This document shows, piece after piece, positions 52,963-61,181 of a stretch of 64,000 nucleotides of DNA. Under the pieces are notes generated by a model. It did not search any database and was not told where the DNA came from. It saw nothing but the letters and a program-made list of their open reading frames with translations. Made by a program: the position numbers and the translations under genes. The stretch covers positions 62,001 through 126,000 of the forward strand of contig JBBSBV010000001.1 in the NCBI GenBank assembly GCA_038250905.1, written 5' to 3'. Numbering within the stretch: the stretch's first letter is position 1; each line of letters starts with the position of its first letter. This DNA is from JAENVU01 sp038250905. GTDB taxonomy: Bacteria > Actinomycetota > Acidimicrobiia > IMCC26256 > JAENVU01.

Positions 52963-52965
52963 CCA

Positions 52966-52994
52966 TTGACTCCGGCGCCGAAGAGCGGTTCAAT
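52966..52994 (+). promoter_or_regulatory. Promoter of the penicillin-binding protein (TTGACT-N17-TTCAAT)
   Basis: TTGACT (52966-52971) and TTCAAT (52989-52994) are spaced by 17 bases, ideal for a sigma-70-like promoter, giving a leader of about 40 bases with AGGAGG at 53027-53032. The palindromic octamer CGGCGCCG occurs at both sides of the -10, forming a possible stem. Confidence 0.6.
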
Positions 52995-53039
52995 CGGCCC
53001 TCGGCGCCGTCCCGCTGAGGGGCAGCAGGAGGATCGACG

Positions 53040-54926
53040 ATCAAGCGCACGCACCGCACTCTGTGGATCGCCCTGACGCTGGTCCTGGTGGTCGTGGCCG
53101 CGGGCGCGGTGGCGTTCACGCAACTCTCGGACTCGGGAACCGAATCCCCGCGGCCGACGCTCGCGCAGTTCCTCGGCGCTTGGCGCAGCGGTCGGCTCGC
53201 AACGTTGACGCAGCTCGTCTCCGGTCCGCGTGCAACCGTGGTCAAGACCTTCCGCCAGGAGCACGACGCGCTCGGCGCGTGGCCCACCCGTGCGGCGCTG
53301 AGCTCCGTCCGCCAGACCGGTGACCGTGCAGTCGCCCGGATCGAGGTGGAGTTCCGGCTGGGAACCGGAGCTCCATTCCGCTACGCGAACACGCTCCAGC
53401 TGGGGCACACGAAGCACGGATGGCGTATCCCGTGGAGTCCCGCGGTCGTCCATCCGCAACTCACGAGCACCACGCGTTTCAACACCACGCGCGAGTTCCA
53501 ACCCCGAGCTCCGATCCTCGCCGACGACGGCACGCCGCTCACCGTGGCGGCAACCGTCGTCACCATCGGCGCCGAACCCGACCGGCTCGACGAAGCCACG
53601 GCCGCCGCCGCCCTACAGAGCACGCTCGGCATCGACCCCGCGGATCTCCACACCCGTATCACCGCACCCGGCGTGCAGCCCAACTATTTCGTCGCGATCA
53701 CGACGGTCGACAACCAGAAATACCAGAGCGTCAAGGCCCAGATCCACGACATCCCCGGATTGCTGTTCCGCACGTCGACGCAACGGCAGGCCGCCACCGA
53801 GCAACTCGCCGCCCAGGTGGTCGGTCGCACCGGGCCCATCACCGCCGAACTCCTCAAACAGTTGGGCGCGCCGTACCGCGCGGGCGACATCGTGGGGCGG
53901 AGCGGCCTCGAGCGCGCCTTCGAGACCCGACTGGCGGGCGACGCGGTCGTCACCGTCGACCTGGTGGACGCCAAGGACCAGGTGCAGCAACAGCTCCTGC
54001 TTCGCCCGGGCACGCCGCCCCAACCGGTCCGGACGACCCTCGATCTCCCCACCCAGCGCGCCGCGGAAGCGGCGATCGGCACGGCTGCGCCCGCCGCGCT
54101 CGTCGCGATCCGACCATCCGACGGTGCAGTCCGCGCCGTCGTGAGTACCCCACTGACCGACTTCGACCGCGCGCTCGACGGTGCCTACCCACCCGGATCG
54201 ACGTTCAAGGTCGTCACGAGCACGGCGTTGCTCGCCAATGGCACCACCGAGGCCTCGCCGATCGACTGTCCGCCCACGATCACCGTCAACGGTCGTACGT
54301 TCAAGAACTTCGAAGGCGAGGCCGAGGGTGCGATCCCCTTCCGGCGCGCGTTCGCCATCTCGTGCAACACCGCGTTCATCGGCCTCGCGGAGAAGCTGCC
54401 CGACGCTGCGCTCGCCGACGCGGCGAACCAGTTCGGTTTCGGCTCTCAGCCGGCGATCGGCCTTCCCGCGCGCGGCGGATCCTTCCCCACGCCCAGAGAC
54501 GCCACCGAGAAGGTCTCGGCCGCGATCGGCCAGGGCCGGGTCACCGCGAGCCCGCTCGCCATGGCCGGCGTCGCGGCGACCGTCGCCTCGGGAAGCTGGC
54601 ATTCACCGTCGCTCGTCACCGACCCGGCACCATCGAGGGCGGCCTCACCGAACGGACCCCTCGCCCCGAACGTCGTCGATGCGCTCCGTGACCTGATGAC
54701 GGGCGTCGTGCAGAACGGCACGGGCACCGCGGCGGCGATCGCCGGTCAGCCGATCGCCGGCAAGACGGGCACTGCGGAGTTCGGTACGGACGTTCCACCG
54801 AAGACGCACGCTTGGTTCATCGGTTTCCGCAACGACCTCTCCTTCGCCGTGCTCGTCGAAGGCGGCGGCGTCGGCGGCCGCGTCGCCGCGCCGATCGCCC
54901 ACTCGTTCCTCCTCGTGGCGCCCTGA
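53040..54926 (+). CDS. Class B penicillin-binding protein (peptidoglycan transpeptidase)
   Basis: About 628 residues if it starts at ATC 53040, 7 bases after a perfect AGGAGG; the first ordinary start (GTG 53088) would cut away most of the N-terminal membrane anchor (LWIALTLVLVVVAAGAVAF). After the anchor comes an NTF2-like/MecA-N domain (about 40-130), a dimerisation domain, then the transpeptidase domain: S387-TFK390, S441-CN443 and K575-TG. The active-site Ser acylates on stem peptides and beta-lactams. The build matches mycobacterial-type class B enzymes with NTF2-like domains, involved in septal or side-wall synthesis. Confidence 0.88.
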   Translation: MKRTHRTLWIALTLVLVVVAAGAVAFTQLSDSGTESPRPTLAQFLGAWRSGRLATLTQLVSGPRATVVKTFRQEHDALGAWPTRAALSSVRQTGDRAVARIEVEFRLGTGAPFRYANTLQLGHTKHGWRIPWSPAVVHPQLTSTTRFNTTREFQPRAPILADDGTPLTVAATVVTIGAEPDRLDEATAAAALQSTLGIDPADLHTRITAPGVQPNYFVAITTVDNQKYQSVKAQIHDIPGLLFRTSTQRQAATEQLAAQVVGRTGPITAELLKQLGAPYRAGDIVGRSGLERAFETRLAGDAVVTVDLVDAKDQVQQQLLLRPGTPPQPVRTTLDLPTQRAAEAAIGTAAPAALVAIRPSDGAVRAVVSTPLTDFDRALDGAYPPGSTFKVVTSTALLANGTTEASPIDCPPTITVNGRTFKNFEGEAEGAIPFRRAFAISCNTAFIGLAEKLPDAALADAANQFGFGSQPAIGLPARGGSFPTPRDATEKVSAAIGQGRVTASPLAMAGVAATVASGSWHSPSLVTDPAPSRAASPNGPLAPNVVDALRDLMTGVVQNGTGTAAAIAGQPIAGKTGTAEFGTDVPPKTHAWFIGFRNDLSFAVLVEGGGVGGRVAAPIAHSFLLVAP

Positions 54927-54927
54927 C

Positions 54928-54944
54928 GCCCGCATATCGCGGGC
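54928..54944. terminator. Small hairpin between convergent genes
   Basis: GCCCGC (54928-54933) and GCGGGC (54939-54944) pair around ATATC, directly after the penicillin-binding protein stop; a second CTCCG/CGGAG stem follows. Possible two-way terminator. Confidence 0.4.
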
Positions 54945-54949
54945 CTCCG

Positions 54950-56005
54950 CTACCGGAGCGACGTCGTCGTCGTGGCTTGGGAGGACGGTGTCGACGGGAC
55001 GAGGGTCGTGGTGCTCGACGAAACGGACGTCGAGGTCGAGACCGCGAGTGGCCCCGTCGTCACCGTCGTCGCAGGCGTGACGCAGTCGCCGGTCGCCGGA
55101 GCATTCACCCCGGCGGGGTTCGCGGGGGTCGGACCGGTGCCGATACACCCGAAGCGCGACAGCGTCATGTGCCGTGTCATGGTCATGCCGTCCGAGAACG
55201 ACGCCGTCGACAACGACTCGCGGATGTACCCCGCCGAATCCACCGCGATCCGCGCCTTCGCCTCGACGAACCCTGACCGGTGGAGCACCTCGAGTGCGTC
55301 GGCCACGGTCTTCAACTGCTCGTCGGTGAGCGCGGGGAGTTGCCGCATCGCTTCGGTATCGGAGACGACGTCGTAGTACGTGACCGGCGTGTCGCCGACC
55401 ATCCCGGTGCCGGCCACCGTCACCCCGGTGACCGCGTCGGCGCTCAACGAGAGGTAGCCCGTCGGGCTCGCGAGGCCGAGCATCGTGAGCGCGCCAGGCC
55501 CGTCGCCGAACGTTGCCTCGACCGCCGATGCAAAGCCCGAGAGCGGCTGCCCGTCCTCGAGCGATCCCCCATAGTTCGCACCACCCTGCTCCACGATCTT
55601 GGTGCCATCGGTTCGTACGGTGACTTCGCCGAGACCCGTGACGGTCGAGGTGGTCTGGAGGAAGTACGGATTGAGTCCCACCTGACCGTGGCCCGACACC
55701 GTGACCTTTCGCCGACCTTCGATCACGAAGTCGTAACTCACTTCGTAACCGCCGGTGCTCGTCGACGCGGTGAGTGCCGAGAGCAGCGCTCGGGCCGCCG
55801 GGGTCGTCAACACGTGAGGCCGAGGCCGGGCTGACCCTCGGCCGTCGTCCGCCGAGCGTGCGATCACGCCGAACGTCACCGCCGCGATCACGGCGATCGC
55901 GGCGGCGCACCAACCCCGGTTCGAGCGCCGTGGCCCACGTCGATTCGATACACCGACATCGGCAAGTGTCGCCATCGGTGTGAGATCTTGCGCATCCCCG
56001 TCCAC
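54950..56005 (-). CDS. Membrane-anchored protein with extracytoplasmic LppX/LprG-like domain
   Basis: 351 residues from GTG 56005 (GGGGG 5 bases upstream; ATG 55975 is an alternative without one). A basic stretch (RRGPRRSNRG) precedes one hydrophobic segment (about 33-50). The outer part has repeated beta strands and helices (YEVSYDFVIEGRRKVTVSG, GLNPYFLQTTSTVTGLG, DVVSDTEAMRQLPALTDEQL), reminiscent of lipid-carrier-like LppX/LprG proteins but not a clear match. The last 40 residues are Thr/Ser-rich, probably wall-spanning. No lipobox. Its own -10 (TATTCT, plus 56046-56051) follows a terminator hairpin. Confidence 0.5.
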   Translation of the reverse strand: MDGDAQDLTPMATLADVGVSNRRGPRRSNRGWCAAAIAVIAAVTFGVIARSADDGRGSARPRPHVLTTPAARALLSALTASTSTGGYEVSYDFVIEGRRKVTVSGHGQVGLNPYFLQTTSTVTGLGEVTVRTDGTKIVEQGGANYGGSLEDGQPLSGFASAVEATFGDGPGALTMLGLASPTGYLSLSADAVTGVTVAGTGMVGDTPVTYYDVVSDTEAMRQLPALTDEQLKTVADALEVLHRSGFVEAKARIAVDSAGYIRESLSTASFSDGMTMTRHMTLSRFGCIGTGPTPANPAGVNAPATGDCVTPATTVTTGPLAVSTSTSVSSSTTTLVPSTPSSQATTTTSLR

Positions 56006-56045
56006 ACTTGCCCCCTGCCCCGCCGCTGCCTGCGATGCACTCGAC

Positions 56046-56070
56046 AGAATACCGACGCGGCCCGCCGCGT
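56046..56070 (-). terminator. Terminator hairpin of the respiratory operon, followed by a -10
   Basis: ACGCGG (56055-56060) pairs with CCGCGT (56065-56070) around CCCG, 12 bases after the cytochrome c stop. Beyond it, on the minus strand, TATTCT (56046-56051) can serve the next gene (GTG 56005). Confidence 0.45.
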
Positions 56071-56081
56071 GGGAGGGTGCG

Positions 56082-56564
56082 CTACTTCGAGGCCGCGCTC
56101 TTTCCCTCGCGCCAACCGGGCACGCTCGGGGCGTTCGGCTCGAGCGATCGGAGGTAGGTGACGATCTGGCGCACTTGTTCCTCGGTCATCGTTCCGCCGT
56201 AATCGAGACTCCACGCCGGCATGTCGCTGCCGGACACCCCGCCCGAGATGAGCAGTTGCATCTGCGCGTCGGTGGTCGTCTTCAGGAACTCCTTGGCGTT
56301 GAGGGTCGGGCCGCTCGCACCCTGGGCCTGCTTCCCATGGCACTCCGCACAACTCGAACTGAAGAGCTTGTGTCCGACGGCGCGGTACGAGGTGGTCTGG
56401 GAGCGCAACGCTTCCTTGCGGAGATCGGGTTCGCGGACCCGATACGCGACGAAGCCCGCGATGAGCAGCACCATGAACACCAGTCCCCACGCGAGATATC
56501 GGTCCAGGCTGCGCTCGAGTTCTGCGGGTTCGAACGGCGGTGGTTGCGGTGCGTCGCGGGGCAT
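56082..56564 (-). CDS. Membrane-anchored monohaem cytochrome c
   Basis: 160 residues from ATG 56564, 2 bases after the Rieske stop. One membrane segment (about 22-42) and an outer class I cytochrome c domain: haem motif C72-AEC75-H76 and a likely distal Met115 in SDMPAW. It takes electrons from the cytochrome b/Rieske complex to a terminal oxidase. Actinobacterial bcc complexes normally use a diheme QcrC, so a single-haem subunit is different. Last gene of the operon. Confidence 0.9.
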   Translation of the reverse strand: MPRDAPQPPPFEPAELERSLDRYLAWGLVFMVLLIAGFVAYRVREPDLRKEALRSQTTSYRAVGHKLFSSSCAECHGKQAQGASGPTLNAKEFLKTTTDAQMQLLISGGVSGSDMPAWSLDYGGTMTEEQVRQIVTYLRSLEPNAPSVPGWREGKSAASK

Positions 56565-56566
56565 GG

Positions 56567-57067
56567 TCAGGCCGTCCCGCCGAGGCATCCGGGTCCCTTG
56601 GGCGGGGTGAGGAACTGTTTCGCCCCCCGATCCGGCCCGGCCAGCAGCACCCGGGTGTCGACCACGAGGTTGTCACCGTTGGCCTTCAGCAGATACCGGT
56701 CCATACCCCGGGGCGACGGGCCCTTCACGTACTCACCCCCGAGATCGAAGACCGATCCGTGGCACGGGCACTCGAAGCGACCGGAACTGTCACAGAACGG
56801 GATCTTGCATCCGAGGTGCGGGCACTTCTGTGACAGCGCGAACAGTTGATCGGCCGCGTTCACCACGTAGAACCGACCTTCGACGACGTAGGTCGCGGTG
56901 CCGTTCGCGTAGTTCGATGCGGCTCCGAGATCGATCGCACCGCCGGCCGCGCCGGTCGCGAGCGGACTCAGGGCCTCGTACGCGGTGTAGCCGGCGGCGC
57001 CAAAGAGCAGGGCGGTGCCGGCTTTCCAACCGGTGCGGAGTACGGATCGTCGCGTGGGCTCGGTCAT
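56567..57067 (-). CDS. Rieske [2Fe-2S] protein
   Basis: 166 residues from ATG 57067. Cluster ligands C82-P-H84 and C100-x2-H103 with disulfide pair C87/C102; this is the full respiratory Rieske pattern. A twin-arginine signal/anchor (TRRSVLRTGWKAGTALLFGAAGYTAY) gives a single helix, in contrast to the three-helix QcrA of most actinobacteria. Moves electrons from menaquinol to cytochrome c. Lies between cytochrome b and cytochrome c with short gaps. Confidence 0.95.
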   Translation of the reverse strand: MTEPTRRSVLRTGWKAGTALLFGAAGYTAYEALSPLATGAAGGAIDLGAASNYANGTATYVVEGRFYVVNAADQLFALSQKCPHLGCKIPFCDSSGRFECPCHGSVFDLGGEYVKGPSPRGMDRYLLKANGDNLVVDTRVLLAGPDRGAKQFLTPPKGPGCLGGTA

Positions 57068-57075
57068 GACATCTC

Positions 57076-58410
57076 CTACAGCTCGACGTACCAGTGGTCC
57101 CAGGGTGCGATGAACTTCCACCCCGGCCCCCGGAAGAAGGTCCCGACGACCGTCAGCACCACGGCGATGATCAACAGGATCGAGAACAACACCACCGCGA
57201 TCTTGCGGTTGCGCGCCTCGGTCGCGGGATTGCGGTCGATGTACGGCAGCACCAGGAAGGCCAACACGGCGCCCGCAGGTATGAGGATTCCCGCGACGAG
57301 TGGATCGAATCTCGACAACAACTCCTGCAGTCCGGCGAAGTACCACGGGGCCTTCGCCGGCTCCGGCGTGAGGTTGGGGTTCGCGAGACCGCGGAGCGGG
57401 GCCGCGAATGCCACGCCGAGGCCCAGCACCGTGGCGAGGACACCGAGCGTGACCACCACATGGCGCACGACCAGGTGCGGCCAGGTGAAGACGGTGTCGT
57501 CGACCGGGCGTTCCTCGGCCGTGACCGACTCCCGATCCACCACCCCGAGCAGCCGGACCCGACCGCCGTAGAGCTCGGGCGCCGCCTTGGCGACCGCCGC
57601 CGCCGCCGGGCGAGCCGAGGCTTCCTCCGCGAACGCCCCCACGTTGTTGCGTCGGACCGCGAATCCGTCTTTCCGCACCCGCCAGATGTGGACGCCGAGC
57701 ACCATCACCAAGGTTGCCGGCAGCACGGCCACATGCAGCGCATAGAACCGAAGGAGCGTGCTCTGACCGATCTGGTCGCCACCGATCAGGAGATCCCGCA
57801 GCTGGCCACCGACGAGCGGGACGTACTGCACGAGGTTCGTCCCGACCGTGACCGCCCAGTACGCGAGCTGGTCCCACGGCAACAGGTACCCGGTGAACGA
57901 GAACCCCAGGGTGAGGAGGAACAACATGATGCCGAGCACCCAGTTGAACTCTCTCGGGTGCTTGTACGCGCCCGCATAGAACACGCGGACCAGATGCAGG
58001 AAGACCACCAACACCATGAGGTGGGCCGACCAGCGGTGCACATTGCGGATCAGTTGGCCGAACCCGACCCCGGTCTTCAGCTTCTGCATGTCGCCGTACG
58101 CGGAGCCGACCGACGGCGTGTACACGAACATCAGGTACAGCCCGGTGATCAGCAGGATTCCGAAGAGCACGGCGGCGATGAACCCGAGCCGGAACGAATA
58201 GCGAATCCGCAGGACCCGGCGAGGGATCTTGATCGGGTAGACGTGCAGGAAGAAGTTGCTGAACCCTTGCAGCGAACGGCCCCGCGGCGTGTCTTCCTGT
58301 GGGTGACGGAAGACCGAGCGCCACAGATCGCTGCGGTGGATCCGGGCCGAGAGACCGCGCTCGTCCGGTTCGACGCCTTCCTTCGGTTCGAGCACATCCT
58401 GATCAGGCAC
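57076..58410 (-). CDS. Cytochrome b of a b6f-like quinol:cytochrome c oxidoreductase
   Basis: 444 residues from GTG 58410 with AAGGAGG 6 bases upstream. Haem-binding histidines H125/H139 and H226/H241; the second pair has 14 residues between, the b6-type spacing (13 in mitochondrial b). The C-terminal third (NPNLTPEPAKAPWYFAGLQELLSRFDPLVAG) is a fused subunit IV with the quinol-site APWY in place of PEWY. A polar, Ala-rich linker (about 275-310) joins both parts. Membrane-embedded oxidation of (mena)quinol. Overlaps the end of the upstream flavoprotein gene by 8 bases. Confidence 0.92.
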   Translation of the reverse strand: MPDQDVLEPKEGVEPDERGLSARIHRSDLWRSVFRHPQEDTPRGRSLQGFSNFFLHVYPIKIPRRVLRIRYSFRLGFIAAVLFGILLITGLYLMFVYTPSVGSAYGDMQKLKTGVGFGQLIRNVHRWSAHLMVLVVFLHLVRVFYAGAYKHPREFNWVLGIMLFLLTLGFSFTGYLLPWDQLAYWAVTVGTNLVQYVPLVGGQLRDLLIGGDQIGQSTLLRFYALHVAVLPATLVMVLGVHIWRVRKDGFAVRRNNVGAFAEEASARPAAAAVAKAAPELYGGRVRLLGVVDRESVTAEERPVDDTVFTWPHLVVRHVVVTLGVLATVLGLGVAFAAPLRGLANPNLTPEPAKAPWYFAGLQELLSRFDPLVAGILIPAGAVLAFLVLPYIDRNPATEARNRKIAVVLFSILLIIAVVLTVVGTFFRGPGWKFIAPWDHWYVEL

Positions 58411-60211
58411 CGACGACCTCCTTGGCGTGGACCATCGACAACGCGCCCGGCGGACACCGATTGACGCACAAACCACATCGGATGCACAGGTCCTCGTCGA
58501 GGAGCAGCGCCGATTGCGCCGCATCGCCGAGGCCGAGGACATCTGCGCGGCCAATCACGATGCAATCCGTCGGACACACGTCCACACACAGGCCGCACAG
58601 GATGCAGAGCTCGGGCGAGAGCATCACGTTGTCGAAGCAACGAAGACAACGGAGCCCCTCGATCACCGCGTCGGCCTCGTCGAACCCGACTTCGACTTCC
58701 GCGAAACCGACTCGCCGATCGGTCGCGACGGTCGGGATCTCCCGACGCGCGATCGTGTCGTAGCCGGAATCGATACGACGGAACCCCGGACGAAGTTCGA
58801 CGTGCATGCGGGGTGGCGCGATGACGACCGGCTGGCCGAGCGTCGCGACGATCGATGCTGCGGCCCGTTTGCCGTCGGCGATGGCGTCGATCAGGTTGCG
58901 AGGACCGCGAGCCACGTCGCCACCGGCCCAGATGCGTTCGTCGGAAGTCCGCAGGGTTTCCGGATCCACCTTCACTCCCCCACCGGGCGTCCGTTCGAGC
59001 ACCGGACCAGCCTCGAGCAGCCCGAGATCTGCAGCTTGGCCGACGGCGAGAATGACCGTGTCGGCCGAGATCACCGATTCGGTCCACGGCCGGAACGTCG
59101 GCGCGAACCGGCCCTGCGCGTCGAACACCGATGCCACCTCGATGGTCTCGAGTCCGGTGACGTGATCCTCGCCCATGAATCGGTGCGGGCCGCGGCTGTA
59201 CACGATCCGGATACCTTCCGCTTCGGCCTCGGCGATCTCCTCGGGGTCGGCGGGGATCTCTTCCGGCGACTCCAACGCCACCACGGTCACGTCGCTGACT
59301 CCGGCCCGAATCGCAGCGCGCGCGGCGTCGAGGGTCGTGGTCATGCCGCGGCGCGCATCGGCGGCCGTCTCGTGGTCGGAGGTGACGACGTGGGCCTCGG
59401 GCGGCATCCCGGCGGCCGCGCGGAGCGCAGTTCGCGCCGCGTCGAACGCGACATTCCCACCGCCGACCACGACCACGCTCGCACCGAGCTCCACGTGGAA
59501 ACCCTGGTTGACATTGAGGAGGTACTCCACTGCCCGCAGGACTCCGTCGAGCTCATGGCCCGGAAGGTCGAGGTCCCGCGCCCGGCCGGTACCGACCGCG
59601 AGGAAGATCGCGGCGTGACGTTCGAGCAACGCGTCGAACGGCTCGTCGACGCCGACCCGCCACTCCGTCCGGACCTGGATACCGAGCTCGAGGATCGCGT
59701 CGATCTCGCGTTCGATCAGCGGCCGCGGTAGGCGATACTCCGGGATACCGAGCACCATCATCCCGCCGAGCTTCGAGGCGGCTTCGTAGATCGTGACCCG
59801 GAATCCGGCCAGCCGGAGTTCACACGCGGCCGCGAGCCCCGCGGGACCGCCGCCGACGACCCCGACCGACGGTCCGGTCGCCTCAGGGACGGGACCGTGC
59901 CCTTCGTGCCAGGCGCCACTGCCCGCGAAGCTCTCCACTCCATACCGTTCGGAGACGAATCGTTTGAGGGCTCGAATCGCGATCGGCGCGTCCACGGTGC
60001 CCCGCCGGCACGCCGATTCGCAGGGCGCGGCGCACACCCGCGCGCAGATCGAGGGGAACGGATTCGGCGCGCGGGCGATCAGGTAGGCCTCCCGATAGCG
60101 GCCGTCCGCGATGGCAGTGACGTACGCACCGGCGTCGGTGTGCACGGGACACGCGGCGCGGCAGGGTTCGTTCTGCCAGAGCCAGCGAGCATCCGGTTCG
60201 ACTGGCGCCAC
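58403..60211 (-). CDS. GltD-like iron-sulfur flavoprotein with C-terminal 2[4Fe-4S] ferredoxin domain
   Basis: 602 residues from GTG 60211, which overlaps the upstream TAG by one base. N-terminal cysteines (C17, C21, C56, C60, C64, C68) match the GltD-like iron-sulfur module; VGVVGGGPAGLAAA binds FAD and VVVVGGGNVAFDAA binds NAD(P); the last 70 residues carry CxxCxxCxxxCP twice (CILCGLCVDVCP, CIRCGLCVNRCP). Such proteins couple NAD(P)H to ferredoxin or quinones. The gene overlaps cytochrome b, so it probably feeds electrons into, or is regulated with, the b/Rieske complex. Confidence 0.9.
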   Translation of the reverse strand: MAPVEPDARWLWQNEPCRAACPVHTDAGAYVTAIADGRYREAYLIARAPNPFPSICARVCAAPCESACRRGTVDAPIAIRALKRFVSERYGVESFAGSGAWHEGHGPVPEATGPSVGVVGGGPAGLAAACELRLAGFRVTIYEAASKLGGMMVLGIPEYRLPRPLIEREIDAILELGIQVRTEWRVGVDEPFDALLERHAAIFLAVGTGRARDLDLPGHELDGVLRAVEYLLNVNQGFHVELGASVVVVGGGNVAFDAARTALRAAAGMPPEAHVVTSDHETAADARRGMTTTLDAARAAIRAGVSDVTVVALESPEEIPADPEEIAEAEAEGIRIVYSRGPHRFMGEDHVTGLETIEVASVFDAQGRFAPTFRPWTESVISADTVILAVGQAADLGLLEAGPVLERTPGGGVKVDPETLRTSDERIWAGGDVARGPRNLIDAIADGKRAAASIVATLGQPVVIAPPRMHVELRPGFRRIDSGYDTIARREIPTVATDRRVGFAEVEVGFDEADAVIEGLRCLRCFDNVMLSPELCILCGLCVDVCPTDCIVIGRADVLGLGDAAQSALLLDEDLCIRCGLCVNRCPPGALSMVHAKEVVGA

Positions 60212-60459
60212 TAGACGACCCCGCGTCGCTGCAACCGGCGCAGACCCCACGCCAACCCGCCCAACACCAGGAAGAAGTACACAGTCGTGACACCGACGCG
60301 TTGGCTCCGATCGAGGCTCGACAGCTTCGTCAGGATCGCATTCGCGCCGTACGCCAGCGCGACGATGCCGAAGACCGCGATCGCAACGGCCGACGCGATT
60401 GCTCGCCACCAACCGATCGTCGCCTGTGGAACATCGGCATCATCGACCAAGTCGTCCAC
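60211..60459 (-). CDS. Small two-helix membrane protein of the respiratory operon
   Basis: 82 residues from GTG 60459, preceded by a G-rich ribosome-binding site (AGGGGGGAA). Two hydrophobic segments (about 17-40 and 57-75) with a short loop and a basic RRLQRRGVV end. No known family. First gene of the operon and coupled to the flavoprotein (TAGTG overlap), so it may be a membrane anchor for that protein; this is inference from position only. Confidence 0.6.
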   Translation of the reverse strand: MDDLVDDADVPQATIGWWRAIASAVAIAVFGIVALAYGANAILTKLSSLDRSQRVGVTTVYFFLVLGGLAWGLRRLQRRGVV

Positions 60460-60481
60460 GCTTCCCCCCTTACGCACGGAC

Positions 60482-60511
60482 GGGTGGCCGCGCCCATCGA
60501 CGCGACCACCC
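60482..60511 (-). terminator. Terminator hairpin after the cupredoxin gene
   Basis: GGGTGGCCGCG (60482-60492) pairs with CGCGACCACCC (60501-60511) except for one position, around an 8-base loop. It separates the cupredoxin gene from the respiratory operon; no T-run. Confidence 0.55.
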
Positions 60512-60526
60512 GACACTGACCGATGA

Positions 60527-61009
60527 TCAGGTGACAGTCAAGGTTGCGTGCATGCCGAGCATGTAGTGGTCCTTGATGTTGCACACGACCTCGTACGTCC
60601 CCGCCTTGAGGGTCAAGGTCTTCGTTCCGGTCTTGCCGACCAAGACGTCCCCGAGCTCGCCGGCGCTGGTGGACTCGGAGACCTTCCCGTCCTTACCGAC
60701 GACGAGATCGGCTGCGGCGCTCTCGAGCACCACCATCTCGTGCTTGATGGTTCCCGAGTTCTTCACCGTGAACGTCACGGGACCGGCAGGCACACTCGCC
60801 GGACTCATCGTCATCGTCATCGGCCCGTCCGTACCCTTGGTGTCGCCGAGGTCGACCGACACCGGCGTCCCCTTGGCGGTGCTCGTGCTCACGCCACCGC
60901 TGCCGTTCGTCGGACTGGAAGTCCCTTTGCTCGACGAACTCGAACCACACGCCGTGACCAGCGTGGCCGCTGCCACGAACACTGCCCCGTACATCAACTT
61001 GGATCGCAC
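60527..61009 (-). CDS. Cupredoxin-like blue copper lipoprotein
   Basis: 160 residues from GTG 61009. Lipobox LVTAC (C21) after a short signal, a Ser/Gly-rich linker, then a plastocyanin-like beta-sandwich with the copper set H90 (TIKHEMVV), C143, H148 and M153 (CNIKDHYMLGMH). It should carry electrons outside the membrane, possibly between the cytochrome complex encoded next door and an oxidase. A terminator hairpin between them implies separate transcription. A -10 TAGGTT (plus 61047-61052) may serve it. Confidence 0.87.
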   Translation of the reverse strand: MRSKLMYGAVFVAAATLVTACGSSSSSKGTSSPTNGSGGVSTSTAKGTPVSVDLGDTKGTDGPMTMTMSPASVPAGPVTFTVKNSGTIKHEMVVLESAAADLVVGKDGKVSESTSAGELGDVLVGKTGTKTLTLKAGTYEVVCNIKDHYMLGMHATLTVT

Positions 61010-61046
61010 CACAAAATCCCATCTCTCGCGTATTCGAACGACTGCG

Positions 61047-61052
61047 AACCTA
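61047..61052 (-). promoter_or_regulatory. Possible -10 (TAGGTT) of the cupredoxin gene
   Basis: Minus-strand TAGGTT about 37 bases before GTG 61009. The remainder of the 172-base gap to the next plus-strand gene contains its operator and promoter, nothing else recognisable. Confidence 0.3.
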
Positions 61053-61143
61053 CGGATCCCCGGGTTGATCACGTAGTGCCGAAAGTCCCCGATGTCGTGC
61101 CGAATGGCGCCCGCCGGGCGGTCGAAGCGCCGAAACCGCTCAA

Positions 61144-61175
61144 ATCTGACGATGCGTCAGGTCGACGGGTAGGTT
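61144..61175 (+). promoter_or_regulatory. Operator and leaderless promoter of the amidohydrolase triplet
   Basis: ATCTGACG-ATG-CGTCAGGT (61144-61162) matches the 3596-3614 palindrome in 15 of 16 arm positions. It covers the place expected for a -35 (CTGACG), 18 bases before TAGGTT (61170-61175), which ends exactly 6 bases before GTG 61182. Confidence 0.62.
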
Positions 61176-61181
61176 CGCCGA

